Assembly: GCA_007844125.1 (NCBI GenBank) | Contig: CM017563.1 | Location: 24,800,394 to 24,864,393, forward strand | Source of the DNA: Sinonovacula constricta | Lineage: Eukaryota > Mollusca > Bivalvia > Cardiida > Solecurtidae | Length of the DNA stretch: 64,000 nt | Direction: 5' to 3' | Part shown: positions 25,201-40,200 of the stretch, one piece after another | Layout of the letters: each line of letters begins with the position of its first letter | How positions within the stretch are numbered: the first letter of the stretch is position 1 | Position numbers and translations under genes: made by a program | Notes under the pieces: model-generated | Database searches by the model: none | Told to the model about the DNA's origin: nothing | The model's input: only the letters and a program-made list of their open reading frames with translations

Positions 25201-28200
25201 ACTCATATTTCTATAAAGCCTACTTACTGCAAGGATTGACAGATAAAGCCTACTTACTGCAGGGATTGACAGTACTCATATTTCTATAAAGCCTACTTAC
25301 TGCAGGGATTGACAGATAAAGCCTACTTACTGCAGGGATTGACAGTACTCATATTTCTATAAAGCCTACTTACTGCAGGGATTGACAGTACTCATATTTC
25401 TATAAAGCCTACTTACTGCAGGGATTGACAGTACTCATATTTCTATAAAGCCTACTTACTGCAGGGATTGACAGATAAAGCCTACTTACTGCAGGGATTG
25501 ACAGTACTCATATTTCTATAAAGCCTACTTACTGCAGGGATTGACAGTACTCATATTTCTATAAAGCCTACTTACTGCAGGGATTGACAGTACTCATATT
25601 TCTATAAAGCCTACTTACTGCAAGGATTGACAGTACTCATATTTCTATAAAGCCTACTTACTGCAGGGATTGACAGTACTCATATTTCTATAAAGCCTAC
25701 TTACTGCAAGGATTGACAGTACTCATATTTCTATAAAGCCTACTTACTGCAAGGATTGACAGTACTCATATTTCTATAAAGCCTACTTACTGCAGGGATT
25801 GACAGATAAAGCCTACTTACTGCAGGGATTGACAGTTCTCATATTTCTATAAAGCCTACTTACTGCAGGGATTGACAGATAAAGCCTACTTACTGCAAGG
25901 ATTGACAGTACTCATATTTCTATAAAGCCTACTTACTGCAGGGATTGACAGATAAAGCCTACTTACTGCAAGGATTGACAGTACTCATATTTCTATAAAG
26001 CCTACTTACTGCAGGGATTGACAGATAAAGCCTACTTACTGCAAGGATTGACAGTACTCATATTTCTATAAAGCCTACTTACTGCAAGGATTGACAGTAC
26101 TCATATTTCTATAAAGCCTACTTACTGCAGGGATTGACAGTACTCATATTTCTATAAAGCCTACTTACTGCAAGGATTGACAGTACTCATATTCCTATAA
26201 AGCCTACTTACTGCAAGGATTGACAGTACTCATATTTCTATAAAGCCTGCTTACTGCAAGGATTGACAGTACTCATATTCCTATAAAGCCTACTTACTGC
26301 AGGGATTGAAAGTACTCATATTTCTATAAAGCCTACTTACTGCAAGGATTGACAGTACTCATATTCCTATAAAGCCTACTTACTGCAAGGATTGACAGTA
26401 CTCATATTTCTATAAAACCTACTTACTGCAAGGATTGACAGTAGTCATATTCCTATAAAGCCTGCTTACTGCAAGGATTGACGGTACTCATATTCTTATA
26501 AAGCCTACTTACTGCAGGGATTGACAGTACTCATATTTCTATAAAGCCTACTTACTGCAAGGATTGACAGTACTCATATTCCTATAAAGCCTACTTACTG
26601 CAAGGATTGACAGTACTCATATTTCTATAAAACCTACTTACTGCAAGGATTGACAGTACTCATATTTCTATAAAACCTACTTACTGCAGGGATTGACAGT
26701 ACTCATATTCCTATAAAGCCTACTTACTGCAAGGATTGACAGTACTCATATTTCTATAAAGCCTACTTACTGCAAGGATTGACAGTACTCATATTTCTAT
26801 AAAGCCTACTTACTGCAAGGATTGACAGTACTCATATTTCTATAAAGCCTACTTACTGCAGGGATTGACAGTACTCATATTTCTATAAAGCCTACTTACT
26901 GCAAGGATTGACAGTACTCATCTATAAAGCCTACTTACTGCAAGGATTGACAGTACTCATATTTCTATAAAACCTACTTACTGCAGGGATTGACAGTACT
27001 CATATTCCTATAAAGCCTACTTACTGCAGGGATTGACAGTACTCATATTTCTATAAAGCCTACTTGCTGCAAGGATTGACAGTACTCATATTTCTATAAA
27101 GCCTACTTACTGCAAGGATTGACAGTACTCATATTTCTATAAAGCCTGCTTACTGCAGGGATTGACAGTACTCATATTTCTATAAAGCCTACTTACTGCA
27201 AGGATTGACAGTACTCATATTTCTATAAAGCCTACTTACTGCAGGGATTGACAGTACTCATATTTCTATAAAGCCTACTTACTGCAAGGATTGACAGTAC
27301 TCATATTTCTATAAAACCTACTTACTGCAGGGATTGACAGTACTCATATTTCTATAAAGCCTACTTACTGCAAGGATTGACAGTACTCATATTCCTATAA
27401 AGCCTACTTACTGCAGGGATTGACAGTACTCATATTTCTATAAAGCCTACTTACTGCAAGGATTGACAGTACTCATCTATAAAGCCTACTTACTGCAAGG
27501 ATTGACAGTACTCATATTTCTATAAAGCCTACTTACTGCAGGGATTGACAAGTACTCATATTTCTATAAAGCCTACTTACTGCAAGGATTGACAGTACTC
27601 ATATTTCTATAAAGCCTACTTACTGCAGGGATTGACAGTACTCATATTTCTATAAAGCCTACTTACTGCAAGGATTGACAGTACTCATATTTCTATAAAG
27701 CCTACTTACTGCAAGGATTGACAGTACTCATCTATAAAGCCTACTTACTGCAGGGATTGACAGTACTCATATTTCTATAAAGCCTACTTACTGCAAGGAT
27801 TGACAGTACTCATATTTCTATAAAACCTACTTACTGCAGGGATTGACAGTACTCATATTTCTTTAAAGCCTACTTACTGCAGGGATTGACAGTTCTCATA
27901 TTTCTATAAAGCCTACTTACTGCAAGGATTGACAGTACTCATCTATAAAGCCTACTTACTGCAAGGATTGACAGTACTCATATTTCTATAAAACCTACTT
28001 ACTGCAGGGATTGACAGTACTCATATTTCTTTAAAGCCTACTTACTGCAGGGATTGACAGTACTCATATTTCTATAAAGCCTACTTACTGCAAGGATTGA
28101 CAGTACTCATATTTCTATAAAGCCTACTTACTGCAAGGATTGACAGTACTCATATTTCTATAAAGCCTACTTACTGCAAGGATTGACAGTACTCATATTT

Positions 28201-31200
28201 CTATAAAGCCTGCTTACTGCAAGGATTGACAGTACTCATATTTCTATAAAGCCTACTTACTGCAAGGATTGACAGTACTCATATTTCTATAAAGCCTGCT
28301 TACTGCAAGGATTGACAGTACTCATATTTCTATAAAGCCTACTTACTGCAGGGATTGACAGTACTCATCTATGAAGCCTACTTACTGCAAGGATTGACAG
28401 ATAAAGCCTACTTACTGCAAGGATTGACAGTACTCATCTATAAAGCCTACTTACTGCAGGGATTGACAGATAAAGCCTACTTACTGCAGGGATTGACAGT
28501 ACTCATTGTCTATATTCCAGAGAATAAACCCTGTGCCGTATGTCACGGTGGCTGCAACCAGTAATGCCTTGTTGGTTCTCTCAAGCTGCCTGTAATATCC
28601 ATAGACCACAGTTACTTATATCTCAATCCACCATTTCTTACATCATGGTAGAACAATTTTAATTATTAACAACCTATTAATCACTTTTTGAATAATATAT
28701 ATATCTCCAGACATGTATTCAATTAAAGTAAGATATTCAATGCATAAGAGATAAACTTCAATTAGTGTTTTTGAAGAAAATCTATTGGTGCCGTACATAC
28801 TTTCCAAACCTTATATATTTTAGATAATGTTGTACTGTTTGACAATAACAAGTATCATAACAACAACCATAATAACAACACTAATTGCCTTTTACCTGAC
28901 TGTATTGACTGCTATTGTCACCAAGGATACAACCATAATTCCATAGGAAATCTACAAAACCATAAAAAATCTATAAAACATTACAAAAAAGTATATTATA
29001 ACACACATATTATATAACACAGAGTAAACCATTAAACAGTATTACATATTATTATTAATGACAACATTAAGATCTTATCTAATGGCTAAGCATTTCATGT
29101 ATAGGTTAATATGTCTATTGATAAACAAAAGAAATATATTTCAAAAAGGACATTTTTGCATTATGGTATATTGAAGAAAGGACCATACTTACTTGGAAGA
29201 AAACAGAGTTCTTGTTATAGATATAAACCTGCAAGAGAAGGAAAAGAGAAACCTAAGAAACAGATTATAACCAAACAATAGATAAGACATCACTTCTTCA
29301 TGTTAAAGGTACTGTCTGTTAGCTGGAGTCCAAAGTAAACAGTTTTCTAACATTTGCCAATCTTGAAAGATTACCATACACAGGTAACACTTATATACGA
29401 ATGATAAGAGAGTCTTAATGGTCCTAACAGATATTTTTCTAATTACACTATTTGATATTTTAAAAATCTGATTTGCTTGTGTCTTGTGAACACTTAAATT
29501 CAAGTGCATATATTGTATTTTTTAATTCCTTACAGCAGAAGTCTTAACTCAACTCATACACAAAACACAAAATAAGTGTTGTACTACAATATATTCTGAC
29601 AGTTCAACAAAGGCACGGCTCAGCAATGTGACAAAAGCAAGCATTAACTTTTTATATGACCATAATATTTCTGACTCATATGTCCCCATACATAACCAAC
29701 ATTTTTCAATATTATAATCTCTGTGTTTTTTTAATACATCGGAGCGATCTATTATGATCATCATAGCGATGTCCAGCTATACGGTGGAGGAAGACCCCAG
29801 ACAAATGTCTGGGTAGAACCACCGGCACACCGCAAATTAGCTGGAAGACCTTCGCACATTATGCTCTTCACCCTAACAGGGACTCAAATCCACGCAGTGA
29901 GAGGCTTAGCGGACAGAGGAGTTACAAATCGACGACTGTACCACTACGCCATGGGCCCCCATATATTATAATGTGATATGCATTATTAATGAAATAGGCT
30001 GCATAGTAAAGACAATGTTTCCCTTAAAATGAATCATTTTTAGACCAGAGTAAAAACCAGAACTGCCCAATTATACTTTTCTACTTTGTTCTGCAAAATT
30101 GTACCCCAGGACCATTCCAGGAAACACGTGTCTCTACTATACAGATATATATACCTTAAATAACACCAAAGTGCATTATCAGTACAACGCTATCCTGTAA
30201 TAAAATGGCGAAATAACGAAAAATGGGACATACTAGAAAATTGCTTAAAAATGTGATAGCTCAAAGGTGAACTGCAGCGAACAAAGTCTAACAAAGAACT
30301 GACCAACCAAACCCCTCCCTGTGTACATTCCCGCTTCTATATGCCTGACTGAACCTGTGTCACATGGCCTACTACATACTGAACCTACCAAACCGGTTTT
30401 GTTAAAATACCATCATTTATCAGTACAAAGTCAACATTTCTGATAATATTTTTAAAATAACCAGTTGTAACGTGTAGATTTACAAATAACAGAAAAATTG
30501 ATATGTAATAACCTGTTTTTCTTGTTATTTATTGACAGATTCTTCCTAATATCCACATACCCTAATTCCTAGGAGTTAATGCTCAGATATTCAGCTGATA
30601 AGCCTAGGCCCATATATTATATATAACACTACAAGGGTTAAGGCATTTGTTCATACTGTTTAATGCAGACAACTTTAAATTAAATTTCTACAAAATAATA
30701 AAAAAATATATGGCACAAGAACTAGACCAATAAAAAGTTGATAGACCACTCGTGGTGCCTACTTTAATCCAAAAGAACTGATAGGTGCCAATTGAATCAT
30801 AACATAGGTTTTATTTAATTTTAATGTAACCACTGTAGTGATCCCAATGTTTAATAAAACTACACAAAACAACCATTTAACAAGAATCCCTGGCTCAGTC
30901 AGTAGAGCCAAAAGCAGGCAAAATGCAAAATTGATCAGTTTTCTTTTTACAACCACTTCTAGAAAACATTTTAAAAGTTTATGAATGTAGTATTATGTAT
31001 CATGTTATAAGATACTTAAAAAGTAACTTTAAAAATGATTATGATAATGAATAAAAAATTTATTGTTTTAGTGTCTCAGATGTTGTTGTTTTTTTGAAAA
31101 TTGCATTTTAGAATCAAAGGATATGTTAAACAAATTATTCATTTTTCAATTATTTTAAAGTGAAACCTTTTAATAATTTACAGATAAGATTCTAATTTGA

Positions 31201-34200
31201 TGTACTAGAGGTCAGTTAATTGTCTTTTTCTGATTTCTGACTGGTGCCCTATTACGACAGGCTAAACTTTAAATAAGGTTTTAATGAAATAAATGATAAA
31301 CAACAGCAAATAAAAATGAGCAAGAGCTATACTTACTACTGTTACAATAAAGCAATAACTGAACAACACAACTTGCAATGGAAGGTTGTGTTTGTTTGGT
31401 GGTGTTTTAACTTCACAACTGAAAAAAACAAACACTATTGCTATCACATTCATTTATTAAATATTTAAACAGAGAGTAGAGAACCAAGTATTTTTATAGT
31501 CAATTAGGAAATTTTCCACTAATGTTAATCTCTCTCAACCGACCACCTTACCAAACATCATAAATTTTTTCTAAAAATGCTCTCACTTAAATCTTTGGCA
31601 AATTGCCTTTTATTAAGAGTTAAACATAAATCATTTCTGTGGTTTTCTACATGTAATATGGCAGCGCTTATAAATGTTTGCAAATATGTGGAGAAAGAAA
31701 TTGTTTATGAATAACTCTTGAGGCAATTTCCCGAAGACTTGAGTGAGAGCATTTTTTGAAAAAAATATAAGTAATACAGTTCCCTCTAGAAAAAATGTAT
31801 AACATCATATAGTTAGCTTGAGGTTCCAACCTGTAACCCTCTCTTCCACTAGATTACATAATCAAGATGACTAATTAATCAAAATTACTATTTTATAGTG
31901 TGGTTTTCTATGTCCTATGCTTTAAATCTGCTTGAATGATTATTGGGTTTATCTTCCAACCAACAGTTTTTCAGTTATCAGGAGACAGTGTCCACTTGAA
32001 GCAGATATAGTGCTGCCTTCACTGTGTATAGCATGCCTGGCACAATACCACACCCAGTCACATTATCCTGACACCGGGCCAACCAGTCGTGGAACTACCC
32101 TTATATTTGCCTGAGCATTAGCAAGGAAACTATACAACTACCATTTTTTAACAACTTTGGTATGTTGCGGCCTGGGTTCGAAGTTGGGGCGTACCTGAAG
32201 CCTCTGCTTGAATGAACTGAGAGCCACTGGCCCTTGTGGCATAGCAAATAAATCATCCACACATGTGCTAAAAGTTGAGGTTTTGAACTTACCACATTCT
32301 ATTTAATTATATTTGTTCTAAACCCAGAAAGATAACATGTTTTGACAGCTAATAGTGCATACTCTGATGAGACCTGAGAGGCAGCAAATTAATCTAAACC
32401 AAAACTAATTGCAAAGGCCAGATAAATGTGTGTTTAGATGTTGAAGTTTTGATAATAATTTATGTATGAGAGAAAAAAACAGGAGCTAGGTGTACATATG
32501 AAAATTAAGGTCAATTAATTATGCAGTATAAACAGTTAAGCTAAAGTCATGATATATTCATTAATGGTAAAAGATAGGACCATGCCCAAAGCCAGAGTAC
32601 TGAAGATAATGTCAAGAGAAACTGGGGCAATCAGATAAAAATTCCCCTATACTTTTTTTAAGGCAATTTAAAATAGGTCTATTCATACATTTACAGCCTA
32701 GTGAAAGTTTTACAGTCTAGTGGAAAGTTTTACAGTCTAGTTGAACAAAGATTTCCATTTCTTTCTCTTCAACAATAAAAAAAAGTTAAACTCGGGAATT
32801 TAACTTATTCGTTCTTAATAATTTCTGTAAATTTGAAATAAATTTGATGTTTTTATGCTAAAGGTTTTCGGCACATCTTTGTGACAATGTATCTTTAGCA
32901 TTACATAAAATCTCAAGCCTTACTGAGATATAATCTTATAATATTATCACATGGACTCAACTGGGATAAACAACTAATTCATGTTATGTCTAAATTGATC
33001 TGGCTAAGACAAATTGTGTAGATTCACATCAGTCAGATCAGGATCTGCACCATTTGTTTCAATAAAAAAATCAATAAAGTTACAACGTTTCTTACTTGTA
33101 CCAATCTTTACCCTGCAGCTTTTGTAAATAGCCCATATAAAATTATCACTTACATACTTACAATTTTACCCATGGTTAACAAGACACTATGCTTGAGACT
33201 TAGAAACAAATAGTGTTAACCCCAAATAGATAACTGACAGTGCCAACTGTCAAAATTAATCAATATATGCTTCAATGGCCAAAAGTTGATTAACTAGACT
33301 AATCAGCACATACTGACTAAAAGTAAAATAGTGTAGACCCAAATCAGCCACGATAGGAGCTACCAGATCACATTATACTGTATTTGTCACTATCTCTTTA
33401 AGAAAGCATCTTAATTAACTTACTTCATGAAATTGTGAAGAAGAAACTAAAATGTTAAAATTAATAATGTTACCTTATAAGGGTAAACAAAACCAGGTTT
33501 GTTATAATCAATTGTACTGAAGGCAGACCATGCTTCAATAAGCTTACACCAGGACATTTACAATGTAAATAACTATCATGCAGCATTGACCATGAACTTG
33601 AATGGGATAAATGCATGTGTTTACACCAGTTGAAGCATGTATTGCTTGACAACATCAAACTGCGAGTATTATCTGTCAATGTACTCTTCTCCAAGTATGA
33701 GAAAAAATATTTGTTATGCTATTTAAACTAGACTATTGACTAAAATAGCTCATAGGTATTACAGTTAGTAGCAATATAGATTGGGTACAGTGGTAAAGTG
33801 TGCACATTTAATGTAAAAGGAGAAACCCCGGGTTTGAATCAGGGGCAGATTCAGAAAATTTTGGTGGGGGTATGAGGATATGAATGAAGATCATATAAAC
33901 TTTATTGCAGTAAATACAAGATATATATATATACACTGTAAAGGACCCTAACCTCAACCAAAGCAGTCAACAGACACAATTTCCTTTAAAAGCATAGTAT
34001 TTTTTAACCTTATGTGCTTTCACAACTCTACTCTTTTACCAGGTTGGTGGAAGGGATGCAACCCTCCCCCCCACCTGGATCCATCCCTGTTTAGAATGTT
34101 GTTATTGCTTTTATGTTATTTCAAAACCTTGATGAATTTTGAGATTTTGGGAAGATTTTACCCTCTAGTTCTTCCATTTCTTTCCACAATTATTCCTAAG

Positions 34201-37200
34201 GTAGACACCATCTGGAGCAACTCCAGTGTATAGTTTAAAGGAAAGCATAATATTTACTGATAGTTGTATATCGTTTGGTCCCACTTTCCATTAAGGCTAA
34301 ACCTGTGCATAGATTTCGCTGAATCAGTACTGATTTGTTTGTCACATTAGAGGAGTTCTAGTTGTAACTGTAAACATTTTCTCCTGGGCTATATTGCTTA
34401 GTTTGCAAAATATGCAAAAAACTTTCTTGCAGGCAATATTTATGTACAGCTGTTTAGCATAAGACCTCATGATACTCTAATAATAGTTTGCTAAAAATTG
34501 TGCTAAGTTAGCAAATTTGGAATCTTAATTAATCTGCATTTTATGGTCCAACTTAAAGGGAAATATGTTGTTTGTCTGTCTGTGCATAGTTTTGGTACAA
34601 ACTTGAATCAGTTATCAACAACTAAGTTATGTTGTTCAAGGTTTATGTCTTTGCCTTTTTTCAGAGTTGTAGGGTAGGGTCAGTGTAGTAAACCAATTAA
34701 AACGATTTCTCTTTTGTCCAGATACATTTTTGAATGCATTTCCTACATTTTAGAAACAGGGGGTGGTGGTGGTCTCTCTCTGTCTCTGTCTCTGTCTTTC
34801 TCTCTCTCTCTATCTCTCAGTGACTCACTTAAATCATTAGAAACCAGATTAATATGCTAAATTTTCACTCTTTCTCTTGCTTCATATACTTAAAATTTGA
34901 TAAAAATGCAGATGCCGATCATGTAGCATTATAATGTAAGGCCAGGATCGTAAGTATGTCATGTTTACCCATATAATTATCCGAAATAAAGTGCCAATAT
35001 TACAGTACACTTTAAATATTCATATTTTTTATCAGTCCAAAGAATTGATCCCAGAAAACTAATCCATCAGTAGCTTTTATTTATTTTGTCCATCAAATGT
35101 GAAAAAGAATTGTTCGCATGAGCCACAAAAATACATCTTTCCCTATATAAACTATGGAACACTGAGGCCGCCATTATTTGCATTTGCCCGACCCTATCAC
35201 ACAGTGACCAGGGAAAGGAACTTCAGACTTCCTAGGAAGCCACTAGTTTGAAGACCCAAATCATATCTACTTATGACACTATGCCATCTGATACTTACAA
35301 TGCATAGACCAGGAATGCCGAGCCCCAAATCATTGGCAACTCATCTAGCAACTGAAATAAAATAATGCCATGGATTTTAATTAGCAAATACAGTGTTAAA
35401 TTGTTATTTTGTTACTAAAAGTATAATTTTAATCCATTATTAACAATGATTCATAAAAAAAAATGAGTTTGTGAACAAAAACAAACACTGCCAATGGCCA
35501 CTATGTTGCTGATCCTGATTAAGATAGCTCCAAGCTGGAGTTGTTTTTATGGTGGTACACTTTCTGTGAGGAATAAGTAACTATTAATAAGCATTATAAA
35601 GCTAAATATCAGACTTTCTTAAATTTTTGGTCAATAGGCCTTTATCTAGAGAAATGAACACTGGCACACATCCAATAAAAATAACAAATAATAACATTGT
35701 TATTGCATGATAAAAAGTACTGGAATATGAAAAGCCAGCAAAGGCTGTGTAAACTGCTCTTAATTATGGCCAAAAGGCCAAAGGTTTGAGAAAGAATAGG
35801 TAAATAAGAAAAGGTCCTATGAAAATTTCCACAGATATTTAAATTTAATCTACCTCTAGACAAAGGAAAACAGGGTAAATGTAAATGTGCCAAAAACACA
35901 GAGATGAGATATAACATACAAAAAGAAAAACTATCATTTACCGCCTTGGAGAGTCATATTAATTTTAAATGTTTGTCATTTTCTTTAGGGACATTAATTT
36001 GTCTGTTATGAATAATTACATGTATATATGCATGCTTTGTTGTTAAGATAAAATTATTGGCAAGATAAAATATGTTAAACAGCTTTAATAAATAAATTTA
36101 AGACACTGATTGTCCTTCAGACTGTTATATGGCTAATAAACAGACAAGCAGGCTATAGTGTATCATATCATATGAGCAGCTAGTGTTCATTACATTTGTT
36201 CAATATGGGTAAGGCAGAAAAACTATCTAACTAATTTATCATATCATAGCATAACACTGTAAATAAATCAAAACCTTGCTTAAGGCAGTGCCTTGGCCAA
36301 ATAGACAAAGGTGTGGGGACTTAAACGTGATATCCTACAGTTTGCCTAATTCTAATACATATAACAATATCAAACCACTGCTTTGGAGAATAAGGGCTTA
36401 ATTTTTGTAAAAGCACATTCTGTAGTCTTAAAAAATATGATTTTGAACACTAACTGATTTGTTAGATAGAACTAATCACGAAAAAAATTTACTCCAAACA
36501 TGTATTCTTTCCAAGAGTATAAACAGCTGGAAAGTGGTCTCTGCTAAAAATAGATTTTGATGTCAGAGCAGTTAAACAGATGACTTTATAATGTGATCCC
36601 AAAGAAAATGGTTAGCTAAGTTTAAAAATAGCCATCTCTGCAACGTGGCTTGGATAGGAACTACCTGTTTGGAATGTTGAGTGGTGATTTATGCTTGAAT
36701 GCACACACAGATCTAGGACATCAATGTACAGCCTTTTACAGGACCTTTTGAGTAACGATGACTTATTTGGTTATTTGAGAAAATAAATTTTGGTCCACAC
36801 TGCCGGATACCACCTTTAAAGAATCAACAGCCACTAGCACTAATTTGAACAGCGCAGAGTATTCTTCTTTATAATTAATGTTCACTTAAAAAAATTAATC
36901 TCAGCTTAAACTCTATTTTATTGTAAATTGATTTTTATTGTACAGTGTAAAATGCATTATTTTGTTAAAGATATTCAATTATATAACAAAGTCTTATGAG
37001 CATTGCAACATATATAAAATGTGAAAAGGCACAGGACCAAGGTATTCACATGCAAGCCAAATGTAAAAGTAAGAACAAATCTGTGATAAGTCATTTAACA
37101 AAAAGAGCAAACCTGACAGCTACCGCCTTGGAACAGCCAGTCGGCAATGTTATGTATATTGCCCTCAAGAAATGTAAATCCATTTCGGGAATTCTCCAAT

Positions 37201-40200
37201 ATAATAATTAACCCAGAACTAAATTGATGTCACACATTTTATATATATTCGACCAATGATATTTTGTTATGCAGATACATGGTTAAAATTAGAAAATACA
37301 TCACCAATATGTGTTCTGTGTTGAAAGTTCACAGCGAGGGTGGTGGCATTTTCCATGCACAATTTTTGTTATCTCCAAAATGGCATGAATGGTAGTTCAA
37401 TAAAATAGATATGAGTTAATTTGAGTAGCGGACAAAAAGAACAATAAAAATTTGTCCAGAAAACGTAAAATACGCTCGACAGAAGACGTTCTTTGTATGT
37501 CATATAATGATTCATCAGATGGTATACTTGGAGAGGGACGGTTCCTGGCAATAAGGGTACATATAGGAAATTGAATGCCTGGCAGTGTAAGGGTTAAAGT
37601 TGGTATCTGATGGATCAAAAATACTTTTATTAAACATAATAAACCATCATTATATGAACAGATTGCGCATTATGCTGTTTATTGATGTCCCTTACCAGTC
37701 TGAAAAGTGAACTATAATGCTACAATCATCATTTCAAATATGTATTTCCTATCTCAGCCACGCTGCACAGTTAGCTGTTTTTTAACTAAGAAAACCCCAC
37801 GTTTTATTGCCCCAAAATTGAGATACTGTTGAAAATTGTAAAAGCTAAGACTAAAGTTTGAACTTTTTCTTCAGAAATTATGTACAAACAGAGGTCATAT
37901 ATTGTTACACATATTAGATAAAAGCAAACTGTAGGATACCACCTTTAAAGTAAAATCAGGTTTTATGAGTTGTAATCTTTACTGTTTTATCCAATCAGTG
38001 TTCACTCGGCAAGGAAGAGTTAATTTGCTACGGTTAAATAATCTACTTTTACCTAAAAAAACCCAACTCATCTCTACCATGCATGGCTGACCATATCGCC
38101 CAAGGGTTTTCTAAATCTCATTGACAGTATTCACTGACAGTGAACGAGGTATTTATAATTAAACAGCTATAAAACATGCATAAATAATGCTTCAAGATCA
38201 CAATGAATATCGATTTACATATAGATGTATTTTTTAATGATTTTTATTCTCTTATAAAACATGCAGAATCAATCCAATCTTAAGCAGACTTAACAATTAA
38301 TTTCAATTAAGAAATATTTGATTAGGAATACTTTAAAAAAGTATAAGAGACAGAAAACACTGATTGTATCAACTTGATACATTTTTAATCTTCCTCCGCT
38401 ACTGCCTTTTACTAGTTTATTTCTTTGGTGGATTCAATCAATACAAGAGAGCAGTAAAACTAGTGACATTCGAAATAGTATAAAATTATAATGAATACTG
38501 GTACAGTGGTTTATGTTCAAAGGAGTCCTAGTTGTAAAAAAACAGGTGGTTTAATTATATCAACAATGATTAATGGAATAAAAAAATAATCTCTGATCAT
38601 GAGATTATATCTTAATATTCTCTCTTTTAAAGGTGGTATTCGACAGTTTGGACCAAATTTTTTTCTTTCAAAGAACAAAAAAAATTATTGTTGCCTGAAA
38701 AGATCTCGCAAAATGCTAATAATTAATGTCATTTATCTATTTGAAAAGCATAACACATCATTCGTCATTACAAATAGGTATTTCCTATTTAAGCCATGTT
38801 GCACAGTTAGCTATTTTTAAACTTAAAAAACTACATGACCCCTAACTTTATACAATCATTTGGCTATGACGTCAATGTCTATTTTTAGCAGAAATCACAA
38901 TCATGCTTATGTATAGTTTTAGAAAGAATGGGCATGACAAGTGATTTATTTCACAATTTCTATTGTCTTACAATTTAAACAATATTCAAAATCATCTTTT
39001 GTGAGACTTAGGTTTAAATTTTTGCAGAAATTATGTTCCAGGTTAACGTGTATTTGATAAAGACAAACTGTTGGATACCACCTTTAAGAGATTGGAAGAA
39101 TTTAATTTTAGTTGTCTTAAAAAGAAAAACATTGTATATCTAAGTACTGTTCATACAGTAATATATGCCAGGTGTGTACACCATTCACACAACAAATACT
39201 GGTTGGTTCAATAGTCATGCAATAATGAGCGACATTAATGAGTAGTCTTCCCTGAATAATCCCTAAATGCAAGTAGGTCTTTTCATTTGTTTTACTCAGT
39301 TTTTATGCTTGTGCTCTATGGATTGTATACTGACTTTTCTGTCTTTCTTGTGATACCCAGGTTAACCGTCATCAACAAACACTTCCATATATTTTTTTAA
39401 AAAACATATCTTTATGAGCATTTAAATTAATTTTAAGCTTATATTTATGCAAAAGTAAAAAAATTTACTTTTGTAATTGCAATTTCTACAAAAGAACTGG
39501 CAATAAAGTCCAAGAATTCCACTTAAAAGGACCTCCCTACTGTTTGGAATACATTGGATATTAACTAACAAGGGAGACAATTTCCATTTCACCCATGTAC
39601 CCCATTGTTTAGTAATACATAGTAAGTGCCAACCAAATAGTTCTTCCTCATGCACCTATGCAATACAATGCCCAAGTTTTAACCTGCTGAGCAAGTATTT
39701 TATATACCCAGCTCCAAGCTGTCTAATCAAGATCTGCCTCAGTCACTGCTGCTGAATACTTTGAAATATGTCCAGTTTAGTTTCCATAAAGTTGTAAGTT
39801 AAAAAAGAGCTTACAATGATTTTTTAAAAACAGTAGCAAGCTTGCGATAAAGAAAACATTCTTAACATGTTTATTGGGTTTATCGTCCCACCAACAGTAT
39901 TTCAGTTATTCAGAGACTGTGTCCACTTAAAGCAGATATAGTGCTGCCTTCACTGTATATAAAATGCTGTGAACACCAGGCATGATACCACACCCATTCA
40001 CATTATCCTGACACCGGGCCAATTAGACATAGAACTACCATTATATTTGCCTGAACGTTAGCAAGGGAGCCATACCACTACCATTTTTTTAATGACTTTG
40101 GTATGTGGCGGCCTGGGATCGAACCCTGGGCCTCCCGTACTGACGCTCTACCAACTGCGCTACCAGGTCTGTAAATTCCATATGACAATCAATATTTACC

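Noticed and set aside
24131..28506. CRISPR-like array
   Set aside because: No unique spacers; units are contiguous, eukaryotic, and match an exon/intron junction.
30759..30956. Alternative ceramidase exon (GITTVVTLKLNKTYV)
   Set aside because: Exons 5 and 6 already supply this part with correct phases; this frame has no usable splice sites.
40095..40170. Functional tRNA gene on -
   Set aside because: The same head recurs in nine copies with a constant body, so it is SINE A.
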